Part shown: positions 14,830 to 25,800 of the stretch, one piece after another
Layout: each line of letters begins with the position of its first letter
Position numbering within the stretch: the stretch's first letter is position 1
Notes under the pieces: generated by a model
Told to the model about the DNA's origin: nothing
Seen by the model: only the letters and a program-made list of their open reading frames with translations
Database searches by the model: none
DNA from: an uncultured Clostridia bacterium
Lineage (GTDB): Bacteria; Bacillota; Clostridia; Oscillospirales; Ruminococcaceae
Assembly (NCBI GenBank): GCA_947600065.1
Contig: CANQFZ010000002.1
Coordinates: 1 to 64,000, forward strand
Length of the DNA: 64,000 nucleotides
Direction of reading: 5' to 3'
Translations under genes and position numbers: made by a program

Positions 14830-17800
14830 ATGAAGTACAGTAAATTTATTGGTTCTGATAACAATTTTCAAACCTCTGTTAATTTGCAGTATGATTTGAA
14901 TAACGAGGATAAAATAAGCGGATATATCCCGACTGCTCAGTCGCTTTCGATTTTGAAAAGGTATCTTAGCGCGGTTTGCAATGATAGCAATAATGAGGAC
15001 AATGCCACTGTTCTTATTGGTCCGTATGGCCGCGGCAAATCACATCTGTTGCTTGTGTTCTCTGCTCTTATATCACATAGGGCTGATAGTAAAGTAACTA
15101 CAGAGCTTGCAAAAAAACTTGAAACTGCTGACAGCTCAATAGGTGAACTAATAAAATTTTTTCGAGATAAGAACAAACCATATCTTCCTATAATCATAAA
15201 CAGTAATCATACCGATATTAACCAGTCGTTTATTATAGCTCTCCGCGATGCGCTTGAAATAAATGAACTGAATGATATTTTCCCTGAAACGTATTTTGAA
15301 TCTGCACTCAAAATGATAAATACTTGGGAAAAAGATTTTGAAAATGCAATTAAACTATTCAAAAAAGAACTTCGCAGCCGAAAAATAAAATTTTTCGATT
15401 TTAAAGATCAGCTCAATAAGTGTGCTGCCTCTGCTTATCAAACTTTTTGCAGTATTTATCCGACTGTCAGCAATGGCGCAAACTTTAATCCGCTGCAGAA
15501 CACCGATGTTGTAAAGATGTATGAGCAGGTATGTGACGCACTTATAGAGCAAAAGTCCTTTGGCGGTATTTATATAATATTCGATGAATTTAGTAAGTTC
15601 CTCGAATCATCGGCTGCAATGACAAATATGCAAAACTTGAAACTGATTCAGGATTTTGCGGAAATGGCTGTTCGTAGCAATAAAATGCATTTTTGTTGTA
15701 TTACACACAAAGAAATTCTTGATTATTCACAGAATGACAATTTCAGAGCGGTTGATGGGAGATTTAAAAAAGTATATTTCGTTGCGTCATCAGAACAGTC
15801 ATATGAACTTGTGTCAAATGCCGTCACCCACGGTAAGCAATTTGATAAATTTTACAATAAGCATAAAAAGTACCTGTCAAGTATAACTCAATTATGTCAG
15901 ATGACAGGAGTTTTCAGCGAACTCTCCGATGATATGTACACTGAGATAATTGAAAAGAAATGTTTCCCGATACACCCGTTAAGTGTATTCTCACTTATTC
16001 GTATTAGCGAACTGGTCGGTCAGAACGAGAGAACGCTTTTTACATTTCTTTCTCAATCAGAGGACAGATCTTTTCAAAGTTTTTTAGAGCTTTATCCGAT
16101 TGATAATGAATGTGCGCTGCTTACTCCAGACTGGATTTATGACTATTTTGCTGAATTGTTTCGCATTGAAGTGTTCAATCCCAAAATACACAGTATATGG
16201 GCAAAAACTCAGTCTGCTGTTAAAAGATGTGAAACTGATGAGCAGATAAAGCTTATCAAGATACTTGCTGTTGTTAAGATTATTTCAAACGATATTTTTT
16301 GCGCAACTGATATTAACCTTAAAGCGGCTGCCAATTTTAGTGATGAGATTTATCGCAATACCGTGGATTCCTTGACTTCTTTGCACATCATAACAAGACG
16401 CAGAGATGGTATTTATGAGTTTTTGACCGCTAACGGCATTGATATAAAGAAGAATATACACAATCTTATTGAGCAGGGACTTGTTAAACTTGACCGTCCT
16501 CAGACATTGAAAGAAGTTTATTCAACTCCGTTCATTCTCCCAAGGCAGCACAATGCCAGGATGCACATTCAACGCTATTTTGCGGTGCAATTTATGGAAG
16601 CGTCTGATTTTTGGAAATACAATGGCGATTTCAGCGAGATAAAAGGAACAGCAGACGGACTTTTGATTTATCTTATTTCTGATACAAATAATAGTACTAA
16701 TAACGTTGCACAGCATTTGCAAGAACTTGGTTTGGATGAAAGCATTGTTGTATGTGTTACTGAGGCATGGAGGAATAATGACCTTTTGAATGAATATCGG
16801 GCTGCCTGCTTGCTTGAAAATCAGGTTATGCAAACTGACGACCATTTCAAAGAAGAACTTGCTGTTTATAAATATGATCTTTTTAAGACAATAAGCGAGA
16901 TTGCAGACAGGTTATATTCTTCTTTAAATCCGGCTGCTGTATATTATAATTCAGAACAATGTCTTGATGAAATTACAAAATCTTTGCTTTTAAATCGAGA
17001 GCTTTCTAATATCTGCGATCGAGTATACCCCAATACGCCTAATATCAACAATGAGATGATAAATAAAAACAAAATATCAGCTCAAATCCGCAAAGCAAGA
17101 GCAATAACTATTGACTGGATTTTGTCGCATACAGATGATATCCCTGATATTAAAGGCTACGGTCCGGAAGTAAGCATACTTCGCTCGCTGATAATTGTAA
17201 AACATTTAAACAACAGCAACGTATCTGACGATGCTAATCTTAACACGGTTATTAACGCTATCAATAGGATAATAAATGAAGCTGAGGACAATCCTGTTTC
17301 TTTTGCTGATATTTACAAGATTTTTTGCGGATCCCCTTTTGGCATGAAAGCGGGGGTTATCCCTGTTTACCTTGCTTGGTGTATGAGAAATAACCTCGAT
17401 TCAATGGTCCTCTCCTTCAAAGGAAAAGAAATCCCAATAAACGGAGATACTTTGTCACAAATAGAAACAACGCCTGAAAGTTATACCCTTTATGTTGAAA
17501 AAGGTACAAAAGAGAAAGATTTATACCTTGAAGGTATTATTTCAATTTTTTCGCAGATTGATCCGGCAACAGTAAGCAATAAATGTGCTTTTGCCTGTGA
17601 ACTGATTCAGACATGGTTCAGAGGGTTGTCAAAGTTTACCAGAGACCATACTGTGATATATCGCGAAAATGAAACTGCAATTGTTTCTCAGAAAATGTTA
17701 AAGTTTAAAGCTCAACTTTTGCAATATGACATAAATCCTCACGCATTTTTGTTTACAGATATACCTAAGTATTTTGATAATGCAAATGATTACGTAAGAA

Positions 17801-18384
17801 CATTAGAAGGACTACGTTCATTTGCAGATGAGTATAATTCTTTTTTATCCGAAACCAAAGTATATCTTATAGAAAAAGTAAAACAAATATTTAATAGGAA
17901 TATAAAAGGAAGTCTTTCTTCTATTATGAAAGACTGGTATAATTCATTGACTGAAACGACAAGAACACATATTTTCTCTTTTGAAGTGAATGGATTTCTA
18001 CGTTTCATTAAGGAAAACGCAACTTATGATGATAATGATGTTGTTTCTAAATTAGCCAAGAATGTTACAATGCTTGCGATTGAAGACTGGAATGATAAGA
18101 CCGTCAATACTTTCCTAAGCAATCTCAAAACATATATTGACACCGTGAATGGATTCGTTTTAGGGGATAATGCTGAAGAAAATCAGAAAGCGGTAACTAT
18201 TTCTCTTGATTACGGCGGAAGAGTGTATGAAAATAATATTGAAGGTACAGAAATTTCAGGCATTGCTGAAACGGCTATGAGCAATATAGAATCACAGCTT
18301 GAAGAATACGGGGAAGCAATAACGGCGCAAGAGCGGGTCGCGGTTCTCTTAAAACTGCTTAAAAAAGAATTAGAACAACTATAA
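14830..18384 (+). CDS. sspC: Large P-loop ATPase, SspC-like
   Basis: A 1184-residue protein with Walker A GPYGRGKSH (residues 64-72, lysine 70) and Walker B 'YIIFDEF' (aspartate 252, glutamate 253). The rest is long, mostly helical and without recognisable catalytic motifs. In SspABCD the SspC protein is a large ATPase whose activity supports the SspB/SspD steps. Position directly after the DUF4007 gene supports the call. The product of 28814-33055 shares the same layout of Walker A with KSH and an FDEF Walker B about 190 residues later, so the two are paralogues. BrxC/PglY-type ATPases of BREX have a broadly similar build, but no other BREX gene is present. Confidence 0.75.
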   Translation: MKYSKFIGSDNNFQTSVNLQYDLNNEDKISGYIPTAQSLSILKRYLSAVCNDSNNEDNATVLIGPYGRGKSHLLLVFSALISHRADSKVTTELAKKLETADSSIGELIKFFRDKNKPYLPIIINSNHTDINQSFIIALRDALEINELNDIFPETYFESALKMINTWEKDFENAIKLFKKELRSRKIKFFDFKDQLNKCAASAYQTFCSIYPTVSNGANFNPLQNTDVVKMYEQVCDALIEQKSFGGIYIIFDEFSKFLESSAAMTNMQNLKLIQDFAEMAVRSNKMHFCCITHKEILDYSQNDNFRAVDGRFKKVYFVASSEQSYELVSNAVTHGKQFDKFYNKHKKYLSSITQLCQMTGVFSELSDDMYTEIIEKKCFPIHPLSVFSLIRISELVGQNERTLFTFLSQSEDRSFQSFLELYPIDNECALLTPDWIYDYFAELFRIEVFNPKIHSIWAKTQSAVKRCETDEQIKLIKILAVVKIISNDIFCATDINLKAAANFSDEIYRNTVDSLTSLHIITRRRDGIYEFLTANGIDIKKNIHNLIEQGLVKLDRPQTLKEVYSTPFILPRQHNARMHIQRYFAVQFMEASDFWKYNGDFSEIKGTADGLLIYLISDTNNSTNNVAQHLQELGLDESIVVCVTEAWRNNDLLNEYRAACLLENQVMQTDDHFKEELAVYKYDLFKTISEIADRLYSSLNPAAVYYNSEQCLDEITKSLLLNRELSNICDRVYPNTPNINNEMINKNKISAQIRKARAITIDWILSHTDDIPDIKGYGPEVSILRSLIIVKHLNNSNVSDDANLNTVINAINRIINEAEDNPVSFADIYKIFCGSPFGMKAGVIPVYLAWCMRNNLDSMVLSFKGKEIPINGDTLSQIETTPESYTLYVEKGTKEKDLYLEGIISIFSQIDPATVSNKCAFACELIQTWFRGLSKFTRDHTVIYRENETAIVSQKMLKFKAQLLQYDINPHAFLFTDIPKYFDNANDYVRTLEGLRSFADEYNSFLSETKVYLIEKVKQIFNRNIKGSLSSIMKDWYNSLTETTRTHIFSFEVNGFLRFIKENATYDDNDVVSKLAKNVTMLAIEDWNDKTVNTFLSNLKTYIDTVNGFVLGDNAEENQKAVTISLDYGGRVYENNIEGTEISGIAETAMSNIESQLEEYGEAITAQERVAVLLKLLKKELEQL

Positions 18385-18396
18385 GGAAGTGCATGA

Positions 18397-19545
18397 ATGA
18401 TTTACTTAGACAATGCGGCGACAACATTTCCTAAGCCCGAATGTTTATATAACGCCGTAAATGAGTGCATGAAAAACTTTGCTGTAAATGCAGGACGCGG
18501 TACGTATAAGGCTGCAAGACAGGCGTCAGAGGTAATACATAATACAAGAACTGCACTTGCAAAACTTGTAAATATAAGCGATGAGAATAATGTAATATTG
18601 TCGCCTTCTGCGACTATTGCTATGAATATCATCCTCAATGGTCTTGAATACACTTCTAACAGCACAGTGTACATTACGCCGTTTGAACATAATGCTGTTG
18701 CACGACCGTTAAAACGTCTTGCGGACATTTACGGCTTTAGCGTAGAGGTCATTCCGTTTAATGGAAAAACACAGGAACTTGATGCTGACGCCATGCACAA
18801 CAGATTTATAGTAAAGCATCCCGATGTTGTTATAGCCAATCATATCAGCAATGTAACCGGCAATATTTTACCGATTGATGATATTTTTAGTGCGTCTAAA
18901 GAATACGGAGCTGTGAATATACTTGACGCTTCACAGTCGCTGGGTTTACTTCCTATTGATTTATCTGCACGAAAAATCGACTTTCTTGTTTTTGCAGGAC
19001 ATAAAAACTTGTATGGCAATATTGGAACAGGCGGATTTATTTATAATAGCAGCCTGAAACTGAAACCGTTTTTTACAGGAGGTACAGGCTCTGATTCACT
19101 AAATCTTGAAATGCCTGCTAAAATGCCCGATTTGTATGAACCCGCAAGTCACGACATAGTATCTGTTTCGGCTTTGAATGCCTCTCTTTCGTGGATAAAC
19201 AGTATAGGCATAAAAAACATATACGCCCACAAAAAAGAACTGACAGATTATGCTGTTCAAAAACTCTCGGAACTGTCTTCTGTCACACTATATCTGCCTG
19301 AAAACAGAGATAAGCACATAGCGATAATTTCCATCACACATTCTGACTATCGCCCCGAAGAACTGGCGGATATTCTTGATAATGATTTTGATATAGCAGT
19401 TAGAAGCGGTTATCATTGTGCCCCATATATACACAAGCTTATCGGCACCGAACAAACCGGCGGTACTGTACGCATAAGTTTAGGCTATTTTAGTACGAAA
19501 GATGACATAGATTGTCTTATAGACGCATTACGAGAGCTGGATTAG
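18397..19545 (+). CDS. sspA: Cysteine desulfurase, SspA/DndA role
   Basis: A 382-residue fold-type I PLP enzyme: 'IYLDNAATTFPKP' at the start, PLP lysine 203 in 'AGHKNLYG', catalytic cysteine 341 in 'RSGYHCAPY', and 'GGTVRISLGYFST' near the end. The R-x-G-x-H-C-A arrangement is that of group II (SufS-like) enzymes rather than IscS. It would take sulfur from cysteine and pass the persulfide to the SspD-type protein. It lies 12 bases after sspC and 11 bases before the dptF gene, between the modification and restriction blocks, which argues for a dedicated role. A general iron-sulfur role cannot be ruled out from sequence alone. Confidence 0.85.
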   Translation: MIYLDNAATTFPKPECLYNAVNECMKNFAVNAGRGTYKAARQASEVIHNTRTALAKLVNISDENNVILSPSATIAMNIILNGLEYTSNSTVYITPFEHNAVARPLKRLADIYGFSVEVIPFNGKTQELDADAMHNRFIVKHPDVVIANHISNVTGNILPIDDIFSASKEYGAVNILDASQSLGLLPIDLSARKIDFLVFAGHKNLYGNIGTGGFIYNSSLKLKPFFTGGTGSDSLNLEMPAKMPDLYEPASHDIVSVSALNASLSWINSIGIKNIYAHKKELTDYAVQKLSELSSVTLYLPENRDKHIAIISITHSDYRPEELADILDNDFDIAVRSGYHCAPYIHKLIGTEQTGGTVRISLGYFSTKDDIDCLIDALRELD

Positions 19546-19556
19546 GAGGATGGCTT

Positions 19557-21341
19557 ATGAACGAATTTGTTGATTATCTGAACTCAATGAATAACGCAAG
19601 CGGCGATACCATTGCTGCTCTTGCAGAATCGCAGGTAAATTCACCTTTTTTCAAGAAAATTCAAATAGAAAGAAATCTTGGAAAGTACTTATCTGAAAAA
19701 ATAAGAAATGGTGAGCATATTGCAATTGTCCTCACCGGTCATGCCGGTGATGGAAAAACCGGTATTCTTGTTCAGATTTTGCAAGAATTGGGTTTCCTTG
19801 GCGAAGACGCTTCTCTTGCACCCGAAAAAGAATATGATAATGGAGAGATAAGGCTTTATGCTGTTAAGGATATGAGCGAACTGCTTGAAGATAAGCAAAT
19901 TGCATTTTGCCGAAAAGCTCTTGACGCTCCTTTAAACGGCAATTCGTCTATTATTATTTCCAACACGGGACCTCTATTAAAGTGCCTCGAAATGATAAGA
20001 GAAGAACAGTGTAAAATGCAGGGCGTTCCTTTTGATGAAAATGAAAAAATTTGTCTGCAAACCAAACTCCTTGACCAGCTTGACAAAAATAACAATGAAA
20101 TGATTTCTGTTGGTGATCGTAGTTTCTTAATGATAAACATGGCGAGGGTCGATAATGTCAGTTTTGCAAGAGAAATTATGAACAAGTTAATCTCAGCAGA
20201 ACTCTGGGAACCGTGTGAATCCTGTCCCAAATGCGGTAAATGTTCGATATATTTCAATGTCATTCAAATAAGGAAGTATCAGGACAGAGTAGTCTCAGCA
20301 GCGGAGGCTTTCTACCGCTATCTTTACGAGAATGATAAGCGAATGACCATTCGTCAGATATTGTCACAATTGAGCTTTGCATTGACGGGTAATCTTTCTT
20401 GTGACGATATAAAAGGAAGTGATAAGGATTCTATTAAATTTAAGTACTTGTTCTCGAATCTTTTCTTTGGATACAGAGGAATAGAAGAAATTAACAATGC
20501 CGATCAGATACAAGGCATTGTATATGCGAAAGAGCTTAGACTTGATGCAAAAGGACTTGATGTCGATTATAAGTTGTTTGTAAAAGGAGATTTTTCGGAT
20601 ATTCCCGTTGATATAGAAAAGCTTGTTAGTGATCAGCACAGACTGTTTGTCAAACGCCATTTAAACATTGATGATAAAGACAGAGAGTTTGATACGAGGG
20701 ACTATGAGTACCGTAGAGCGGTAAGGCGTGTTTTTATTTTTTTTGGTGACCCAAAGAGCGACCCGAAGGATAACAAATATTTACCGCTTTATGATGAATT
20801 ATATGGCATAGGCTACAACTCGTATATCAGAATACAAAGCGGCGACGCATCAAGTAAATTGTTTAACGATCTCCGCAATACAATAACAGATGCACTCTAT
20901 CTTGAAATGACAGGTACTTCATCTAAGATGGCAAAAGACATTCCGCTGACTTTAAGGAGAAATGATGATAATTTCCAGAGCGTTATGATAACTACCGGCA
21001 GCTTTAAGAAATCAAACTTTAGAGTTAAGGGGACACCGTCCGATACTGTTTTTGAGGATAGTGTTGCCAAACAAGAAGTTGAACTTCAGCTTGGTTCCGA
21101 TATTTCTTTCAGACTTTCTTTACCTATGGCTATATATTTTGGCGAAATAGCAAACGGAATGATTTCGACTATTTCTAACCCTACATTAACTCACGGCTTG
21201 TCTAAACTTAAGGCAATGCTGAAGAAATTATCCGAAAATGATTCAGAAGAAGGGGAGTTCTCTGTAATAGTAAATAATACGGATAAGCCGATAGAGCTTA
21301 AAATTATTGTTGATGACAAACTCTTGATTGAAGATAACTGA
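19557..21341 (+). CDS. dptF: DptF/SspF-like restriction ATPase
   Basis: A 594-residue protein; ATG 19557 follows AGGAGG by seven bases. Walker A GHAGDGKT is at residues 61-68 (lysine 67). A CxxCxxCxxC cluster ('CESCPKCGKCSIYF') in the first half suggests a metal-binding knuckle. Length, the early P-loop and its place immediately before the dptG- and dptH-like genes fit DptF, a component of the phosphorothioation-dependent restriction complex DptFGH, called SspFGH when paired with SspABCD. In that system the complex damages DNA lacking the sulfur mark. The assignment is by motif and context, not by alignment. Confidence 0.75.
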   Translation: MNEFVDYLNSMNNASGDTIAALAESQVNSPFFKKIQIERNLGKYLSEKIRNGEHIAIVLTGHAGDGKTGILVQILQELGFLGEDASLAPEKEYDNGEIRLYAVKDMSELLEDKQIAFCRKALDAPLNGNSSIIISNTGPLLKCLEMIREEQCKMQGVPFDENEKICLQTKLLDQLDKNNNEMISVGDRSFLMINMARVDNVSFAREIMNKLISAELWEPCESCPKCGKCSIYFNVIQIRKYQDRVVSAAEAFYRYLYENDKRMTIRQILSQLSFALTGNLSCDDIKGSDKDSIKFKYLFSNLFFGYRGIEEINNADQIQGIVYAKELRLDAKGLDVDYKLFVKGDFSDIPVDIEKLVSDQHRLFVKRHLNIDDKDREFDTRDYEYRRAVRRVFIFFGDPKSDPKDNKYLPLYDELYGIGYNSYIRIQSGDASSKLFNDLRNTITDALYLEMTGTSSKMAKDIPLTLRRNDDNFQSVMITTGSFKKSNFRVKGTPSDTVFEDSVAKQEVELQLGSDISFRLSLPMAIYFGEIANGMISTISNPTLTHGLSKLKAMLKKLSENDSEEGEFSVIVNNTDKPIELKIIVDDKLLIEDN

Positions 21342-21355
21342 AAGTAGGTGGACAT

Positions 21356-22891
21356 ATGCTTAACGAATTTTTCCCAATGGGAGCTTTAGACACCAATGTA
21401 AAAGATTGTTCTATACAGAGTCTGCTGTTTGGTCATAGAATAAAGCCTCAGCAAACTCGTTATGAATATCTGGCAGAATTTTTGCAAATTGCAATGGCTA
21501 AAAAAAGCATTGATGACAACGATTCTCAGCCGACAAATGATATGTTTATTATCGACGAAAAGGTCAACAACCATATGATTGAATACAATCCGATTTCAAA
21601 TATGGGATTAAAGCGTTTTATCTTTTTTGGCAATAGTCGTCTTGATACAAAGTCATCTATTGATCGTGAAGCATATGAAAAGTGTATTGAGATCATGAAA
21701 AGAAATATAGAGATTGATTCTACACAGATTGAGGATAAAGAGTCTATTTATATTTTACAAAATATTCTTTATGGTTTCAGTATAGAAAATGCAGGACGTT
21801 CGTGGTTTAACAAGAATTTGCTGCCGGTTTGTCCGGAAGTATTATTTCCTGAATCCCTTGCAAGAAAAGGTCACAGGAAAAAAGCCTCCATTGAGAGTGT
21901 GTCTACGGACAATTCTTTTGACTTTAACAGTTATACATATATGGCAAGAGGCGGAGAGATATATTATTTGCATATACTCCATGCGCTTAACAATAGTGAA
22001 AAAGATAAAAAGCTCCTTCTTGAAAAGCAACTAAATCGTATGCTTTCCGGGATTCCACAGCTCAGTATAATAAGCAGTTATATACAGAAAAAATGGGAAG
22101 ACGAAATGGAATTCAGTGATAAGGATACGGATGATTTCGCCGTTAAGAAGAAAATGAGGGCTATTCCTCTCGGTTATCAGTACAGAGATAGGTACACGGT
22201 TTCGGAACTCACAACTTTCCTTGATAACCGTATTCAACCTATGGAGAAGTTAGACCTGCTTTCCTACGGTATCGTATTGCAAATTATTCGTATGATGATT
22301 ACTGTTGCTGCCAATGGAAGTGAAACAGACGGTTCAATCTGGCTTATAGATGCTTCTGATCCTGACAAAAAAGAGCATTTAGAAATTAAAAAGCTTGCTT
22401 CACATTGCTTTGCATTGAATGAAGAATGTTTTATAAAATATATTGACAAGGGTATCGCTTATTTCTATCATGACGACGATGAGGAAAAGAAAAACAAGAG
22501 GAGAGGAGATGCATTGGATGACACTGTAAAAGTCATAAGAAAGCTTGGCAAAAGTATGGGCATGATAGTTCCCATGACAGGACCGAATATGCGTTTCACG
22601 CTTCCTGAAGAAATACTGAAATTTTTCATCATGTCGCTTATACCTGTAGGTAAAAAAGTAACCTTTGATAATTTCCTGGATATGCTTTACGAGCATTTTG
22701 AGATAGTGATTTCTCCTGAACATTATGCAAGAGCAGTTTCAGAGCATAAAGCACCATATCGGTCAAATGTAACTTTCTTGCAGATGAACAAATCAGACTT
22801 TGCTCAAAAGCTCAAAAATTGCGGTTTCTTGCGCGACCTTTCTGATGCAACCTCCATTGTTGAAAACCCGTATGAAAGCGAGGAGAAATAA
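21356..22891 (+). CDS. dptG: DptG/SspG-like protein
   Basis: A 511-residue soluble protein without a recognisable catalytic motif. The call rests on its position between the dptF- and dptH-like genes, on its length, and on the shared fate of the three genes in known phosphorothioate restriction loci. It starts 14 bases after dptF and its stop is two bases before the dptH start. It contains an acidic/basic patch ('DDDEEKKNKRRGD') in the second half. Its own molecular role in DptFGH is not established to my knowledge. Confidence 0.6.
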   Translation: MLNEFFPMGALDTNVKDCSIQSLLFGHRIKPQQTRYEYLAEFLQIAMAKKSIDDNDSQPTNDMFIIDEKVNNHMIEYNPISNMGLKRFIFFGNSRLDTKSSIDREAYEKCIEIMKRNIEIDSTQIEDKESIYILQNILYGFSIENAGRSWFNKNLLPVCPEVLFPESLARKGHRKKASIESVSTDNSFDFNSYTYMARGGEIYYLHILHALNNSEKDKKLLLEKQLNRMLSGIPQLSIISSYIQKKWEDEMEFSDKDTDDFAVKKKMRAIPLGYQYRDRYTVSELTTFLDNRIQPMEKLDLLSYGIVLQIIRMMITVAANGSETDGSIWLIDASDPDKKEHLEIKKLASHCFALNEECFIKYIDKGIAYFYHDDDEEKKNKRRGDALDDTVKVIRKLGKSMGMIVPMTGPNMRFTLPEEILKFFIMSLIPVGKKVTFDNFLDMLYEHFEIVISPEHYARAVSEHKAPYRSNVTFLQMNKSDFAQKLKNCGFLRDLSDATSIVENPYESEEK

Positions 22892-22892
22892 G

Positions 22893-25800
22893 TTGAAAAA
22901 GCTGATAAACGAAATCATTTCTTTGATTGAAAAACAGATGAAGGTTTCCGGCAGAACGTACCTTCTAAAGCTGGAAGATTTTGATACTCCAGTAATATAC
23001 ATGGAGATATGCAAACACTTTTCATCGAAAAAGGATTTAAGTTTTGTTGCAAATCTGGAATACAGCAAGTTTATATATTTCAAGAAAAATGATAAACAGG
23101 AATGGCTTCCTGCGCTTGAATATTTAGAGAATAACGGCTATGTAAAGAATGAACCTTTGACTTATTTTCGCAACCAAGCAGCCGGTCAAAATAACGGAAC
23201 AACTCTATTCTTGCTTATGGGTGCAGAAACAGCCCTTGACAGAGGAAGTATAAAAGACTTTACACATATATCAATGAACGATATAGTTGAATATCTGAAA
23301 AAAGATTACAGCATATGGTTCATTGACCTACTGAGTGATTTCCACTCAGATTTAGAAAAGAGCCGTGACTGCATAAATAATATTTATAAAGACCTTTTTC
23401 GTCATATTAACATAGACGCTATGCAGCTCAGTTTATTTGTAGATGATCTTGACAATCACAGTATAGATACACTTGATGAACTGGTCGAACATATCTATGG
23501 TTCTTTGAAGACGTTCTGGGGAATTCCTTCCATAAAGTCGAACATAAGGAAGCCTTCCAAGAAACCCTTAAAATATATTTCTAATTCTTATCAGTTTATA
23601 AACAATGAACTCAATATAAGTTCTTCCAAAAAGTCGGCACTCAGCAGAAAACTGGATAAATATGCGCAAGAAAACATAAGCGATATAAATTCTCCTTTTG
23701 AAGGGTTTAGCGATTTTACCGAGTTCTGTACTTCACTGGAAGAATTTATTGACAATAAGAATATCAATGATAACCGTAAGAAGTTTATGAATACTGATTT
23801 CGGCATTGTATATAAAATTCTTGATCTCTCTATTAGCCAGAGTGATCCTACCACTGAAAAGGAAAAAACATTTACGGTTAAGGGAGAACCGATTATTGTT
23901 TATCTTGAGATGCTTATCTACTCTTGGATTGAGTTCAAGAAAAAGTACGAGCATGATCCTTTGAATACTGTGATTACCATTACGGATATTCGCTTATCTA
24001 ATTGTACCTCTTCAGAGGCAGGTGATACATCACTCAGTGCTCATTTTGATAATATCTGCTCATATATGGGTGGTCTTCTTGAATATATCAAAACAAAAGG
24101 ATTAGCAAGCGGCAATATAACTGTTTCTTACTGTGATGATACTGATCCGTTTTGCAGCAAAAATTTTGAATATATAAAACCTAAACTGAAGACTATTGAT
24201 AAATGGGGCGTTGATTCAGAGATTAAATTTGAAATAAATAATATAGGAGCGTCCGAGGACGAAAAGACAAAAACAGAAGTGAAGTGGAGTTTTTCACCTT
24301 ATGCTAATTGGAAGAACGCTTTTTCACTCCTTAGGCATCTTTGCACAGGTATTTCTCCGGAAGCACCGCTCCTTACCACTTGCAGTAATATGGACGAACT
24401 TATTGCGAGCGAATGTGAGGACGAGTTCTTTATAAAGCTTGAAAGTATACAATGTGAAACACCTCCAAACTATTCAAATGTGGTAAACAAGACTTTTAAA
24501 GAATGTTTCTTAAAGGAGTTTGCGCTTTTGCACCAGTCGTTCTCCAAATGGACAGATGACATTCTTGAAAAAGGATTTTTCGGTTCTATTGATTCAATGA
24601 ATGAACTTATCACAAATTATACCGACTTGCTTGAATTTATTACGAAGAATTACTCGGGATATACCGGCGTTGTACGGAATAAGATAGGCTATATCCTTAA
24701 CATCTTCAATATTATTTCTGACTCTGATTTTCTTGACAGTGCAAAATCATCTGAAGTTATTGTGCCTGCCTACAATCCAGCTATGCTTGAAAAAATCATT
24801 GCAAGGAACGACTATATTATTTTCAGTTTTCGTGATCTTATTGGACACTATGACACGATGAAATTTTCTGAGATTGAAAATAAATTCAAGGATTTCAGCA
24901 AACTTGCTGCTATAACGCAGGGCGTTGATATGATACCGTGCGGAAGTGATAAACTTATCTGTAAAAATGTCTGGGGTTTTTATGCTGTTTATCACGGAGA
25001 TAAAAAGAAGAATTATATAAGCAATATAGAGTTGATTCCTGAAGAAAGTGACAGCAATGCTGATGTTTCCGAACAATCAAATATAATTTTTCACCATATA
25101 ATGAACTATGTCCGTACTTTTCCTTCAAGGACAGACGGATTGAATGTTGCCTTCATTTCGCCTACTGAGGTTCAGTATGTGGTTGAAGGTATCAATAAGG
25201 TAACGACTGAGCTTGAAAAGAAAAAAGTCAATGCTACCATATACTTGAAGGTTATATGCTTCGGCGGTTCAAAGAATGTCAGCAGTTATCTGAAATACTG
25301 GCTTAATAACTACATGAATAAAGAGCGTACTGTAACCATTAAAACATATTTACAGTATATTTCCCGCGATAAGTTTGAGAGCGAACTGCCGGAATTGTTG
25401 CATAATCAAGATGTTTGTTTTATTTATGATATTCTTAAGACCGAAAACATTGAGTTTAATCAATATCTTTCCAGTGATAAGGAAGAACTTGAATATCAAG
25501 TTAACTGTCAGTTCCCAATGACATTTATCCCCGATACTATTTCCTCATCTCATGACTACAAGAGAAAGGTAAACATTTCTCAGCTACAGTTCATTGTATC
25601 AAAGGCATATACACAGCTTGTCAACAAGGTAATGCAACCAAACTCTGTTGATTCGCAGTATAAGGTAATGCAGGTGCTTGAACTTCAAAGTAAGCAGAAT
25701 GCACTGCTGAAAATAGCTCACGACAGTTGCCGCTGGGTAGTTTGTGAGGACAGAGCTATTGACAGGGAACTTTTGAACGCTGATGGTAGAAAGATCATCG

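Noticed and set aside
12197..18384. Canonical Dnd system (DndABCDE)
   Set aside because: No DndB, DndD (SMC-like) or DndE is found; the DUF4007 gene and large ATPase are of the Ssp type.
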